Assembly (NCBI GenBank): GCA_016930595.1
Contig: JAFGGJ010000088.1
Coordinates: 1 to 64,000, forward strand
Origin: Planctomycetota bacterium
Lineage (GTDB): Bacteria; Planctomycetota; SZUA-567; JAFGGJ01
Direction of reading: 5' to 3'
Length of the DNA: 64,000 nucleotides
Position 1 is the stretch's first letter, and the number at the start of each line of letters is the position of its first letter. The position numbers and the translations under genes are program-made. Positions 1 through 9,205 of this stretch are shown here, piece by piece. The notes under the pieces were generated by a model that ran no database searches, was not told the origin of the DNA, and was given only the letters and a program-made list of their open reading frames with translations.

Positions 1-954
1 AAGATAGCCCTCTTCTGCAACGTCGACCGCGGCGCAGTCATTGAAGAACAGGATGTTGCGTCCAGCATATACGAAGTCCCCATCGACCTCCTCGGGCAGG
101 GCATCGACACCCTCATCTCCGGCAGGCTCGGCCTTCCATCCTCCCCTCCCGATCTGGCCGACTGGCAGCAGATGCTCGACTCCGTCAGGAACCCGCTCTC
201 CTCCGTCGAAATAGCCGTCGTCGGCAAGTACATGCGCCTGCGCGACGCGTACAAGTCGGTCTTCGAAGCCCTCGACCACGCCGGCGCCCACCACCGGGTG
301 AAGGTCGTGCCGAGATGTGTTGAATCCGAAGATATCGAAAAACAGGGTCCTGGCGCCCTCCTCGACGGCGTTTCCGGAGTGCTTGTGCCTGGCGGTTTCG
401 GCAACCGCGGCATCGAAGGCAAGATCCTCGCTGTCCGCCATGCCCGCGAAAACAGCCTGCCCTTCCTCGGCCTCTGCCTCGGCATGCAGTGCGCGACCAT
501 CGAATTCGCCAGGAACGTCGCAGGACTCGCCGGCGCCAATTCCACCGAATTCGACGCCACTTCGCCGCACCCGGTCATCTCCCTGCTCCCGGGCCAGGAA
601 AACATCGAACGCAAAGGCGCCACCATGCGCCTCGGCGCCTGCGACTGCGTGCTCCAGGAAGGCACCGCCGCCCACAGGGCCTACGGATCTTCACCCGTTT
701 CCGAAAGACACCGCCACAGGTATGAGTTCAACAATGACTATCGGCGGATCCTGGGCGATAAAGGTCTTGTCTTCTGCGGGACCTCGCCCGACGGCATGCT
801 TGTCGAAATGATCGAAATCCCCTCGCATCCGTGGTTTGTCGCCACCCAGGCGCACCCGGAATTCAAAAGCCGCCCCGCCAGCCCGCATCCGCTGTTCAGG
901 GACTTTGTCGGTGCGGCAGCGGAACCCGGACCCCCTGTTGGGAGGACACAATGA
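1..954 (+). CDS. pyrG: CTP synthase, 3' part (5' end outside window)
   Basis: The reading frame is open from base 1, so the gene enters from the left; 317 residues are visible of a family usually near 540. CTP synthase makes CTP from UTP, ATP and glutamine in the cytoplasm. The visible start (KIALFCNV) is the end of the amidoligase domain. The rest is the class I glutamine amidotransferase domain, with the nucleophile cysteine in FLGLCLGMQ and the His-Glu pair in ATQAHPEFKSRP. The TGA stop overlaps the ATG of the next gene (ATGA at 951), so the two are likely co-transcribed and translationally coupled. Family assignment is secure; only the start is missing. Confidence 0.95.
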   Translation, partial: KIALFCNVDRGAVIEEQDVASSIYEVPIDLLGQGIDTLISGRLGLPSSPPDLADWQQMLDSVRNPLSSVEIAVVGKYMRLRDAYKSVFEALDHAGAHHRVKVVPRCVESEDIEKQGPGALLDGVSGVLVPGGFGNRGIEGKILAVRHARENSLPFLGLCLGMQCATIEFARNVAGLAGANSTEFDATSPHPVISLLPGQENIERKGATMRLGACDCVLQEGTAAHRAYGSSPVSERHRHRYEFNNDYRRILGDKGLVFCGTSPDGMLVEMIEIPSHPWFVATQAHPEFKSRPASPHPLFRDFVGAAAEPGPPVGRTQ

Positions 955-1388
955 AAAAAGAACCGGTTGAAGAACAGCCGCCGCAGGACACCCCCGCCGA
1001 CGGCAAGGTGGTTGATGAGCAGTGGAAAGAAGAAGCCCTGCGCGAAAAGGCCAAGCTTCAGGAACGGATCGAAAAGGAATACACCGAAAACAAGGCGCCT
1101 TCGGAATCCGGCGACCTTCCCCCCACCAGCTTCCTCTTTTTCATCCAGAACCTGGCCGCCCAGGCCCTCATCCACTTCGGCGAATTCGAAAACCCCGTCA
1201 CCGGCAAGGTCGAAAAGAACCTCGACGCCGCACGCCATACCATTGATACCCTGGCCATGCTCAAGGATAAGACTTCCGGCAACCTCGATGAACAGGAATC
1301 CTCTTTCATCGACGCCCTTCTCGCTAACCTGCGCTTCAAGTACGTCGAATCCGTCCGCTCCCGCGCCGGAAAGCCGGACGGATCCTGA
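951..1388 (+). CDS. DUF1844 family protein
   Basis: A 145-residue protein with a charged Lys/Glu-rich first half (about 1-60) and a helical second half. The second half reads LAAQALIHFGEF, then NLDAARHTIDTLAMLKDKT, then a final LLANLRFKYVE, which is the DUF1844 pattern; its function is unknown. The ATG overlaps the pyrG stop by four bases with the SD GGAGG at 941-945. Its TGA shares one base with the ispG ATG (TGATG). It is therefore the second gene of a pyrG-DUF1844-ispG-dxr operon. DUF1844 proteins are small and soluble, and the context gives no sharper role. The family call rests on pattern recall, not a search. Confidence 0.8.
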   Translation: MKKEPVEEQPPQDTPADGKVVDEQWKEEALREKAKLQERIEKEYTENKAPSESGDLPPTSFLFFIQNLAAQALIHFGEFENPVTGKVEKNLDAARHTIDTLAMLKDKTSGNLDEQESSFIDALLANLRFKYVESVRSRAGKPDGS

Positions 1389-2479
1389 TGCCTTCTTCCG
1401 CGGCCGTTACTGTTGGAAGCGTCGCTATCGGCGGAGGAGCGCCGGTTTCCATCCAATCCATGCTTACCCGGCCCCTCGACGACACGGACGCGGCACTCGA
1501 ACAGACGGAAGCCCTCCGCACCGCCGGCTGCGAAATAGTTCGCGTAGCGCTCCCCGGCCACTCCGTTCTGCCCGCGCTCAAGGCATACCTTGCGGAAGCC
1601 GTCCTACCCGTCGTCGCCGACATTCACTTCGACGGCCGTCTCGCCGTCCGTGCCATCGAGGCCGGCTGCCACAAGATACGCATCAACCCCGCCAACCTGC
1701 AGAACCCCGGCACTCTCACCGATATCGTCGCCGCCGCCAAGGCCAATTCCATACCCATCCGGGTCGGTCTCAACTCCGGCTCCGTCGCGCCCCGGTCCGG
1801 CATCCGGCCCACCGACGACAACCCCGCCGCCCTGCTCGTCGACGCCGCTCTCGACGGAGTGCGCTCCCTCGAAAAACTCGGCTTCCATGATATCGTCGTC
1901 AGCGCCAAGTGTCCCGACGTCACGCAGACCATCGACATATACAGGCGCCTCGCCGCCACTCTCCCCTACCCTCTTCATCTTGGCGTGACGGCCGCCGGCG
2001 GCCTCAGGCAGGCCGTCATCAAGCACGGGCTTGCCTTCGGCGTCCTGCTGGGGGAAGGCATCGGCGACACCATGCGCGTATCCGTGACCGGCGACCCCGT
2101 GGAAGAAGTCCGCGCCGGCTGGGATATCCTCAGGGGCCTCGGCCGCCGCCGCCGCGGCGCCGTCATGATCGCCTGTCCCACCTGCGGCCGCACAAAGGTG
2201 GACCTGCAGGAAATAGCCGCCGCCGTCGAATCCGCTCTGGAAGACCTCGTCACCGAAATCGGCGAAGAGAACTGGCCCGACGACATCCGCTCCGTCGCCG
2301 TGATGGGCTGCATCGTCAACGGCCCGGGCGAAGCCGCCGCCGCCGACATCGGCGCCGCTTTCGAACACAAGAACGCCGTCATCTTCCGCAAGGGTGATAT
2401 CCTCGAACGCGTCCCCGCGGCCTCCGCCGTCGCAAAGCTGGTTTCTCTCATTGAGGAGGCCGCCAGTGGCATCCGCTGA
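1388..2479 (+). CDS. ispG: 4-hydroxy-3-methylbut-2-en-1-yl diphosphate synthase
   Basis: IspG (GcpE) makes HMBPP from methylerythritol cyclodiphosphate, the penultimate MEP-pathway step, using a [4Fe-4S] cluster. The 363-residue length fits the bacterial form. The N-terminal TIM barrel shows SIQSMLTRPLDDTDAALEQ and PVVADIHFDGRLA. The C-terminal cluster domain carries the cysteine pair in ACPTCGRTKVDL and the third cysteine in VMGCIVNGPGEA. The ATG overlaps the previous stop by one base. The gene's end contains the SD and GTG start of dxr, so the two MEP genes are coupled. ispH lies 32 kb away on the other strand. Confidence 0.96.
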   Translation: MPSSAAVTVGSVAIGGGAPVSIQSMLTRPLDDTDAALEQTEALRTAGCEIVRVALPGHSVLPALKAYLAEAVLPVVADIHFDGRLAVRAIEAGCHKIRINPANLQNPGTLTDIVAAAKANSIPIRVGLNSGSVAPRSGIRPTDDNPAALLVDAALDGVRSLEKLGFHDIVVSAKCPDVTQTIDIYRRLAATLPYPLHLGVTAAGGLRQAVIKHGLAFGVLLGEGIGDTMRVSVTGDPVEEVRAGWDILRGLGRRRRGAVMIACPTCGRTKVDLQEIAAAVESALEDLVTEIGEENWPDDIRSVAVMGCIVNGPGEAAAADIGAAFEHKNAVIFRKGDILERVPAASAVAKLVSLIEEAASGIR

Positions 2480-3638
2480 CACGCGCTCCGTCGCCGTCCT
2501 CGGTTCCACGGGTTCCATCGGCACATCCACTCTCGAAGTCGTCTCATCCCTCCCCGGCCTGCGCCTTTCCGTGCATTCCCTGGCCTGCGGCAACAACATC
2601 GAGCTGCTTGCCGGGCAGGTTGCGGAGCATTCCCCGCGCCGCGTCGTCATTCAGAACCCGGAGGCCGCAGAGCGCTTCAAGTCCTCCGCTCCGGCGGACC
2701 TGCTTGTGGAGTCCGGCCCCGACGCCCTCGTTTCCCTCGCATCCGACCCGGAAGTCGACATCGTTGTCATGGCCGTCGTCGGGGCGGCCGCTCTTCGCCC
2801 CACGCTCGCCGCCCTCGAAGCCGGCAAGACGGTTGCTCTTGCCAACAAGGAATGCCTGGTAATGGCCGGCCGCCTGGTCACCGCGGCCGCGCGTTCCGCC
2901 GGCGGCAGGATAATCCCCGTCGACAGCGAGCACAGTGCCGCCTTCCAGGTCATGATGACCGGCCGTGCGAGTGAAATCCACCGTCTTGTCATCACGGGTT
3001 CCGGCGGTGCCCTCAGGGACGTTCCCCTGGAGGAGCTCCCCGCCGTAAGTCCCGCCCGGGCGCTCGACCATCCCACCTGGGACATGGGTCCGAAGGTCAC
3101 CATCGATTCCGCCACCAGCATGAACAAGGCCCTGGAACTCATCGAAGCGCACTATCTCTTCGGTCTCCCTTCCTCCTCCCTGGGAGTCTGGCTTCATCCG
3201 CAGAGCATCATTCATGCCGCCGTCCAGTACGTGGACGGCACCACCGTGCTTCACGCTTCTCTTCCGGACATGCGTCTCCCCATACAGTACGCTCTCGGCC
3301 TGACGGGACCCGGGAGGGTCCCGGGCCTCGTCCCGGTCCTCCCCGTCGACAAACTCAGCGACATAACCCTTTCCGAGCCGGACCCCGCCCGCATGCCCGC
3401 CGTCGAACTCGGCCTCCAGGTCTGTGAACAGGAAGGCACCCTCGGCGCCGTCCTCAACGCCGCCAACGAAGTCGCCGTCGACGCTTTTCTCGCGCGCGGG
3501 ATTCCGTTCACGTCCATAATCGATACCGTCCGCGCCGTCATGTCGCGCCACAGCGTCGTCCACGATCCCAATCTCGAGGAGGTGCTCGCCGCCGACGCCT
3601 GGGCCAGGCGCGCCGCCGCCGGCATCGTCGGCGGCTGA
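2466..3638 (+). CDS. dxr: 1-deoxy-D-xylulose 5-phosphate reductoisomerase
   Basis: Dxr converts DXP to MEP with NADPH, the first committed MEP step. The 390 residues show the NADPH-binding start VAVLGSTGSIGTSTLEVV, the metal and substrate region VDSEHSAAFQ, and SATSMNKALELIEAHYLF in the catalytic domain. I chose GTG at 2466: it has the SD GAGGAGG at 2453-2459 and puts the Rossmann motif about ten residues in. It overlaps ispG by 14 bases. The frame is open further upstream inside ispG, but that would add an implausible leader. It is the last gene of the operon; a new promoter follows. Confidence 0.95.
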   Translation: MASADTRSVAVLGSTGSIGTSTLEVVSSLPGLRLSVHSLACGNNIELLAGQVAEHSPRRVVIQNPEAAERFKSSAPADLLVESGPDALVSLASDPEVDIVVMAVVGAAALRPTLAALEAGKTVALANKECLVMAGRLVTAAARSAGGRIIPVDSEHSAAFQVMMTGRASEIHRLVITGSGGALRDVPLEELPAVSPARALDHPTWDMGPKVTIDSATSMNKALELIEAHYLFGLPSSSLGVWLHPQSIIHAAVQYVDGTTVLHASLPDMRLPIQYALGLTGPGRVPGLVPVLPVDKLSDITLSEPDPARMPAVELGLQVCEQEGTLGAVLNAANEVAVDAFLARGIPFTSIIDTVRAVMSRHSVVHDPNLEEVLAADAWARRAAAGIVGG

Positions 3639-3659
3639 CGCTGCAGCACTCAAACCCGT

Positions 3660-3687
3660 TTGCCCATCCCAAGCTTGGCGTTATACT
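3660..3687 (+). promoter_or_regulatory. Sigma70-like promoter before the GH123-like lipoprotein gene
   Basis: TTGCCC (3660-3665), a 16-base spacer and TATACT (3682-3687) lie in the 79-base gap after dxr. The SD AAGGAGG at 3706-3712 and ATG at 3718 follow. Read by eye only. Confidence 0.5.
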
Positions 3688-3717
3688 GCCCTTATCTTTC
3701 GCAATAAGGAGGCTCTC

Positions 3718-6705
3718 ATGCGCTTCAGGTCGCTCCGTATCCCGCTTCTTTTCGTCGTTGCCATCCTGCCGGTCTCCGGGTGCAGCAGGCGTCAGCCCGC
3801 TCCCGCGCCAAAACCTTCGCCGCCTGCACCGCAGGTACCGGCCGTTCCCGAACCCGCCCCACAGCCAGCGCCACAGCCCGCTCCGGAACCCGTTGTCGAA
3901 CCGACGCCGCCTCCCCCGCCTCCGCCTGAAGAACACTCCGCCAAGCTCGACGTTCTCGCCGATACTCACCTTGCCACTTATTCCGGAGAAGAAACCGACG
4001 GCTACGGCGGCACTTCCTCTCTGAAGATCAAGCATCATGAGAACTATCCGCTCCTCCGCTTCGACACATCCGTCATTCCGTCCAACGCCACCGTCAAAAA
4101 GGCTTCCATCTTCGTCCACATCAACGATCCCGACCCCGACTTCTTCCTCAACCACGTTTCCGTCTCCACCGTCCCGACGTTCTGGGTCGAAGGCGACGAA
4201 GGCGGCACGAAACAGGGCGAACACGATATCGCCTGCGCCCGCTGGGCCGGCCCGCGCTCTGTGAAATGGGGCTGGAAGAACGACTCCGACTTCCTGGGCA
4301 GCGTTTTCGGCAACGCCGGCAACGTCACCAGCCTGGCTCGAGCACGCCACAAAGGCGACCAGTGGTGGGAAATCCCCACTTCGGGGCGCGTCGTCGAAGC
4401 CATGCGCACCGACCAGCCCGGCGGCATCATTCTCTGCGACGAACACATCAAGCGCGTCGGCAAGTACGCCAATATCTGGCTGGACTCCCGCACGCAGGCC
4501 GGCGGCAGCTTCGCCCCCTACATGGAAGCGGTCTACACCGTCGAAGACACCACACCCCCCTCCGCGCCGCGGGTTTCCGAAATCAAGAGCGGTCCCCATC
4601 CCGGCGCAGTCACCATCGCCGTATCCTGCGGCGGAGACGACGGCGATGCCGGCACCGCGCTCGGTTTCGATATCGCCGCGATCGACGCTGCCGGAGCGAA
4701 AACCCCCGTTGAGCGCTACAGCATCCCGCGCCCGGCGGAATCCGGGCGCACCGTCATCGGCATCCTGGAAGGTCTTACCCCCGGCGCCGAATATTCCTTT
4801 GAAATCACGGCCTACGACGAAGCGGGCAACCGCTCCGCTCCGATACGCTCTTCCGCCGTCACGGCCGAATCCGACCAGCCGCCTAAACTCACCGCGTTCG
4901 CTGCCATCCCCGTCGGCAAGGGACAACCCCTCTCCGCGGGCTCCCTCCAGGTCTACGCCGTCGACAACATGATCAAGGTGGACCCCGTCGCCGGCGCCCC
5001 GGATCTCGCCTCCGGCAACCACGTCTACAACGGTTCGGACCATTGCGTCGAAATCTTCGGCGCCAGGGGAGAAATCATCGGCATCAACCTCGTCCTCCAG
5101 CAGGACCCCAACGCTGCGCCCGTCTCCGTAGCCGTCGTTCCTTCCGCGCTCAGCACGCCCAACGGCTCCGCCATCGACGCGTCGGCTTACCGTTTGCATC
5201 GAGTCATCTACGCCGGCGCGGGCGGCAGATACTACGGCGAAGTCACCCCGGCCGACCCCGGCCCCTACGACCTGCCCTCGAAGGATCCCGTCATCTCCGG
5301 CCAGAGCAACCAGATGGTCGCCGTGGATCTCTACGTTCCGACGACTGCGGCGCCCGGCGAATACACCGGCAAGTTCGACATCTCCGCGGGGGGCGCCTCC
5401 GCCGAACTCCCGGTGCGCCTCAAAGTCTACCCCGCCGTCATCCCGGACGAAGTCTCCTTTCTGGTCGAACTCAACGCCTACGGCGTGGGCGACAAGAATT
5501 ACTTCTACGCCACGCACCGCCTCGCCCACCTCAACCGCCTCGGCTACAACGTTCTTTCCTACGGCCACCGCGGCAATTCCAGGCAGGACTTCGTCCCGGT
5601 CACTGAAGGCGAAGGCAAGGCGGCCCGCGTCACCGACTGGTCCGGGTACGACTCGTGGATGGACCCCATCTTCAGCGGCAGTCTCTTCAACGACCTGCCG
5701 CGCAAAGGCATTCCCGTCCCGCACTTCTACCTACCGTTCTTCGAAAACTGGCCCATGCCTCTCCATGCGCACTACACCAACAGGGAACTCGCCGACCGCC
5801 CCGAAAGCCCCTCCAATCCCGGTTACGATGCCTGGAAGATGAACTTTTCCCGCAGCGCCCCGCTCATCGAAGACGCCCTTGATGACGGCTGGGTCGAAGG
5901 CAACAAGGCGATTGCTGCGGAATTCCGCCGCCACTTTGAAGAAAAGGGGTGGACACGCACACAGCACCAGGTCTTCCTCAACTGCAAGTACTACTTTGCG
6001 TCCGGCAGCGTCTCGTACTGGACGCTCGATGAGCCCCAGGGCGCCCACGACTGGCGCGCCCTCGACTTCATTTACCGCACCTTCATGGAACCCTTTAAAG
6101 GCTCCAAGGTCAACATCGTCTCGCGCGCGGACGTCTCCCGCCCGCAGTTCCAGGGCGACATGATGAACACCACCCCCAACCTGCTCATCAATGTCTCCGG
6201 CGCCTACTACGGATACTCCCCTCTCATGCGCCGCTACGCCGTCACCCAGGGGTTCATGCCATGGCTCTACGGCGGCGGATCCGGCGTCCCCTCCGGCAAC
6301 AACAACGCAATCACCGCGACCATCGTGAAAAGCTGGTGCATGGGCACTACCGGCTGCATGCCCTACTGGACCAGCTTCAGCGGGTCCAACGAATGGACCG
6401 CCGGTTCCGACCTGCGCCAGGTCTACCCCGGCAACCAGCACGGCTATGGCGAGACCGTCGCCGGCTGCCTCCGCATGGCGGCCATGCGCCGCGGTCAGCT
6501 CGACGCCGAACTTCTCAACCTCCTCGCCGCAAAACCCGGCTGGGACCGCTGGCGCCTCTCGCGCTCGGTTCTCACGCACCTCGACCTCTCCGGCAGGCTC
6601 CAGTCACGCAACGCCGACGACCCCGGCTCCGTCAGTTTTGCCGGTGTCAGCCCGGCGGATTTCGCCGCTCTCAGGAAAGCCGTGCTCGAAGAACTCGCCC
6701 GTTGA
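3718..6705 (+). CDS. Large multidomain lipoprotein with GH123-like (DUF4091) domain
   Basis: A 995-residue secreted lipoprotein. The leader ends in the lipobox VSGC (Cys22) and is followed by a Pro-rich linker (about 28-70). Residues about 75-275 resemble the beta-sandwich module of CBM96/DNRLRE type (start SAKLDVLADTHLATYSG). Residues 280-390 look like fibronectin III. From about 390 the pattern matches GH123/DUF4091 proteins: a beta-sandwich, then a barrel containing YWTLDEPQ near 770, whose Asp-Glu pair is the expected GH123 catalytic pair. GH123 enzymes act on N-acetylhexosamines, but the substrate here is unknown. It has its own promoter and terminator. A shorter paralogue is at 42410-44461. 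Confidence 0.7.
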   Translation: MRFRSLRIPLLFVVAILPVSGCSRRQPAPAPKPSPPAPQVPAVPEPAPQPAPQPAPEPVVEPTPPPPPPPEEHSAKLDVLADTHLATYSGEETDGYGGTSSLKIKHHENYPLLRFDTSVIPSNATVKKASIFVHINDPDPDFFLNHVSVSTVPTFWVEGDEGGTKQGEHDIACARWAGPRSVKWGWKNDSDFLGSVFGNAGNVTSLARARHKGDQWWEIPTSGRVVEAMRTDQPGGIILCDEHIKRVGKYANIWLDSRTQAGGSFAPYMEAVYTVEDTTPPSAPRVSEIKSGPHPGAVTIAVSCGGDDGDAGTALGFDIAAIDAAGAKTPVERYSIPRPAESGRTVIGILEGLTPGAEYSFEITAYDEAGNRSAPIRSSAVTAESDQPPKLTAFAAIPVGKGQPLSAGSLQVYAVDNMIKVDPVAGAPDLASGNHVYNGSDHCVEIFGARGEIIGINLVLQQDPNAAPVSVAVVPSALSTPNGSAIDASAYRLHRVIYAGAGGRYYGEVTPADPGPYDLPSKDPVISGQSNQMVAVDLYVPTTAAPGEYTGKFDISAGGASAELPVRLKVYPAVIPDEVSFLVELNAYGVGDKNYFYATHRLAHLNRLGYNVLSYGHRGNSRQDFVPVTEGEGKAARVTDWSGYDSWMDPIFSGSLFNDLPRKGIPVPHFYLPFFENWPMPLHAHYTNRELADRPESPSNPGYDAWKMNFSRSAPLIEDALDDGWVEGNKAIAAEFRRHFEEKGWTRTQHQVFLNCKYYFASGSVSYWTLDEPQGAHDWRALDFIYRTFMEPFKGSKVNIVSRADVSRPQFQGDMMNTTPNLLINVSGAYYGYSPLMRRYAVTQGFMPWLYGGGSGVPSGNNNAITATIVKSWCMGTTGCMPYWTSFSGSNEWTAGSDLRQVYPGNQHGYGETVAGCLRMAAMRRGQLDAELLNLLAAKPGWDRWRLSRSVLTHLDLSGRLQSRNADDPGSVSFAGVSPADFAALRKAVLEELAR

Positions 6706-6720
6706 GATCCATCGCCTTAG

Positions 6721-6756
6721 CGGAAGGCGGGCCTTGGGAGGTCCGCCTTCCGTTTT
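6721..6756 (+). terminator. Rho-independent terminator
   Basis: A 13-bp stem with one G-T pair (6721-6733 with 6740-6752), loop TTGGGA, then TTTT. It lies 15 bases past the stop of the GH123-like gene and separates it from nfnAB. Confidence 0.85.
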
Positions 6757-6864
6757 ACATGCTTCCGCTCGCCGCCTTCGCTGGCGTTCCGCGCCTTTCC
6801 GCGCTAGAATCTGTTCCGGCGCATTCGTCCGCGCCTCCGCCGGGACCCGTTCACAGGAGAAGCC

Positions 6865-7713
6865 ATGCATAACGTCGTCTCCAGGGATGAAATAGCCCCT
6901 TCCGTCGTCAGGATGGTCGTCGAAGCCCCCGCCGTTGCGTCGAAACGCCTTCCGGGCCAGTTCGTCGTCGTGCGTCCTCTCGAGGTCTCCGAGCGCATTC
7001 CGCTCACCATCGTGGATTCCGAGCCGGCCTCCGGCACCATTACGCTCATAGTCCAGGTCGTCGGCGCCACCACCCGTGAACTCACCTCCATCCAGCCCGG
7101 TGAAAACATCCTCGACGTCGTCGGCCCCCTCGGGCGCCCCACACATATCGAGAAATTCGGGCGAGTCGTCTCCATCGGCGGCGGAGTCGGCACCGCCGTC
7201 GCCTTCCCCATCGCCAAGGGCATGAAGGAAGCCGGCAACGAAGTCTGGGGCGTCATCGGAGGACGATCCAGGGATTTCGTCATTCTCGAAGACGAAATGC
7301 GCTCCCTCTGCGACCGCCTCGTCGTCACCACCGACGACGGATCCTACGGCGTCAAGGGCTTTGTCACCGACGCGCTCCGGCGACTTATCGAAGAGACGTC
7401 CGGCGCCATCGACCTTGTCCTGGCCGTCGGGCCGCTCCCCATGATGAAAGCCGTCAGCGCACTCACCCGCGAACACGGCATACACACCGTAGTGAGCCTC
7501 AATCCCATCATGGTCGACGGCACCGGCATGTGCGGCGGCTGCCGCGTCGAAGTCGGCGGAGAAATCAAGTTCGCCTGCGTCGACGGCCCGGAATTCGACG
7601 CGCACCTCGTCGATTTCGACAACCTTGCCAAGCGCCTCCGCGCCTACCACGACATGGAACAGCAGGCCGACCACCAGTGTAAGATCGGCCTCGCCACCAG
7701 GAATAAACAGTAG
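6865..7713 (+). CDS. nfnA: NfnA: NADH-dependent ferredoxin:NADP+ oxidoreductase, small subunit
   Basis: A 282-residue flavin/iron-sulfur subunit of the ferredoxin-NADP reductase fold, also called SudB. The N-terminal FAD domain contains LPGQFVVVRPLEVSERIPLT. The NAD(H) domain begins VVSIGGGVGTAVAFPIAKG. The [2Fe-2S] cysteines are in GTGMCGGCRVEVGG and KFACVDGPEFDAH. With NfnB it forms the bifurcating transhydrogenase that couples NADH and reduced ferredoxin to NADP+ reduction, typical of anaerobes. The SD AGGAG precedes the ATG. A possible -10 TAGAAT lies at 6805-6810, but its -35 is poor. The nfnB ATG follows after 18 bases. Confidence 0.9.
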   Translation: MHNVVSRDEIAPSVVRMVVEAPAVASKRLPGQFVVVRPLEVSERIPLTIVDSEPASGTITLIVQVVGATTRELTSIQPGENILDVVGPLGRPTHIEKFGRVVSIGGGVGTAVAFPIAKGMKEAGNEVWGVIGGRSRDFVILEDEMRSLCDRLVVTTDDGSYGVKGFVTDALRRLIEETSGAIDLVLAVGPLPMMKAVSALTREHGIHTVVSLNPIMVDGTGMCGGCRVEVGGEIKFACVDGPEFDAHLVDFDNLAKRLRAYHDMEQQADHQCKIGLATRNKQ

Positions 7714-7731
7714 CACCGGGAGACATCGACC

Positions 7732-9141
7732 ATGGCAAAACAAGAGCGCTTCAAAAGAACCCCCATGCCGGAACGGGCGCCCGAAGAGCGCCGCAACGAT
7801 TTCATGGAAGTCCCGCTCGGTTATTCCACCGAACTCGCCGTAGCGGAAGCCTCCCGCTGCCTCCAATGCAAAAACTCGCCCTGCGTCGCGGGATGCCCCG
7901 TTGAAATCGATATTCCGGGCTTCATAAAGCTCATTCGCGACGGCGATCCCGTCGCTGCGGCGCGCCACATCAAGCTCACCAACACGCTCCCCGCCATCTG
8001 CGGCCGCGTCTGCCCGCAGGAAACCCAGTGCGAAGCCGTCTGCGTCCTTGCGAAAAAAGGCGCCCCCATCGCCATCGGCAACCTCGAGCGCTTCGCCGCT
8101 TCCATGGAAGCCGCCGCGGGCGTCGAAACGCCCCCCGCCGCCGAGCCCAACGGTCATAAGGTCGCCGTCGTAGGCTCCGGCCCCGCCGGCCTCACCTGCG
8201 CCGGCGAACTCGCCCGCAGGGGTTACGACGTCACCATCTACGAAGCCTTCCACGTCCCCGGAGGCGTTCTCGTCTACGGCATTCCCGAATTCCGCCTCCC
8301 CAAGGACGAAGTCGTCGCGGCGGAAGTGGATTTCCTCCGCAAGCTCGGCGTCCGGTTTGTCCTGAACACCGTCATCGGGAGGACCGTCACCATCGACGAA
8401 CTCTTCGACCGGGGAGTCGAAGCAGTCTTCGTCGGCAGCGGTGCCGGAGCGCCCATGTTCCTCGACATCCCCGGGGAGAACGCCATAGGAGTCTATTCGG
8501 CCAACGAGTACCTCACCCGCACCAACCTCATGAAAGCCTACCGCTTCCCCAAATTCCGCACGCCCATCGCCCGAGGGAAGAGAGTCGCCGTCATCGGCGG
8601 TGGCAACGTCGCCATGGATTCCGCCCGCACCGCCCTGCGCCTCGGTGCCGATACCGTCCTCCTGCTTTACCGCCGCAGCGAAAAAGAACTCCCCGCGCGT
8701 CTCGCCGAAATCCACCACGCCAGGGAAGAAGGCGTCGAATTCCACCTGCTCGTCTCGCCCACCCGCATACTCGAAGACGCCGAGGGACGCGTCACCGCCA
8801 TCGAATGCCAGAAGATGGAACTCGGCGAACCCGACGACAGCGGCCGCCGCCGCCCCGTACCCATCGACGGCGCGTTCGAAACCTTCGACGTTGATCTCAT
8901 CGTCGTCGCCATCGGCAACCGCCCCAACCCGCTCATACCCCAGACCACCGACGGCCTTAAGATCAGCAGGTGGGGCACCATCGAAGTGGACGACAAGTTC
9001 CGCACATCCCGCCAGGGCATATTCGCTGGCGGCGACATCGTCACAGGAGCGGCCACCGTCATCGAAGCGATGGGAGCGGGCAGGACGGCAGCGCGCTCAA
9101 TCGACGAATACGTGAACGACCCGGAACACCTCTGGAAATAG
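7732..9141 (+). CDS. nfnB: NfnB: NADH-dependent ferredoxin:NADP+ oxidoreductase, large subunit (GltD-like)
   Basis: A 469-residue GltD-family flavoprotein, also annotated SudA or NADPH-glutamate synthase small chain. The N-terminal ferredoxin-like domain has CLQCKNSPCVAGCPVEIDIP and CGRVCPQETQCEAVC, ligands for two [4Fe-4S] clusters. The FAD Rossmann motif is VAVVGSGPAGLTCAGELA and the NADPH motif is RVAVIGGGNVAMDSARTA. Length and motifs fit NfnB. No gltB lies nearby, and the partner directly upstream is NfnA-like, so the bifurcating transhydrogenase is favoured over glutamate synthase. No hairpin terminator follows; a palindromic repeat (9206-9339) occupies the gap to the convergent gene. 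Confidence 0.9.
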   Translation: MAKQERFKRTPMPERAPEERRNDFMEVPLGYSTELAVAEASRCLQCKNSPCVAGCPVEIDIPGFIKLIRDGDPVAAARHIKLTNTLPAICGRVCPQETQCEAVCVLAKKGAPIAIGNLERFAASMEAAAGVETPPAAEPNGHKVAVVGSGPAGLTCAGELARRGYDVTIYEAFHVPGGVLVYGIPEFRLPKDEVVAAEVDFLRKLGVRFVLNTVIGRTVTIDELFDRGVEAVFVGSGAGAPMFLDIPGENAIGVYSANEYLTRTNLMKAYRFPKFRTPIARGKRVAVIGGGNVAMDSARTALRLGADTVLLLYRRSEKELPARLAEIHHAREEGVEFHLLVSPTRILEDAEGRVTAIECQKMELGEPDDSGRRRPVPIDGAFETFDVDLIVVAIGNRPNPLIPQTTDGLKISRWGTIEVDDKFRTSRQGIFAGGDIVTGAATVIEAMGAGRTAARSIDEYVNDPEHLWK

Positions 9142-9205
9142 AAACTCCCGCGGTCCGGTACCACCTTTGTGTAAAAAGGGTAGCTTCCCCGAACCCCACC
9201 CACCC

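Noticed and set aside
3538..5724. 728-codon minus-strand frame opposite dxr and the GH123-like gene
   Set aside because: Low-complexity shadow without an SD; the plus-strand genes are clearly recognised.
6604..8745. 713-codon minus-strand frame opposite nfnAB
   Set aside because: Shadow frame; NfnA and NfnB motifs are on the plus strand.
7732..9141. Glutamate synthase small subunit (gltD)
   Set aside because: No gltB is adjacent and the partner gene encodes an NfnA-type flavin/iron-sulfur subunit, which fits NfnB better.
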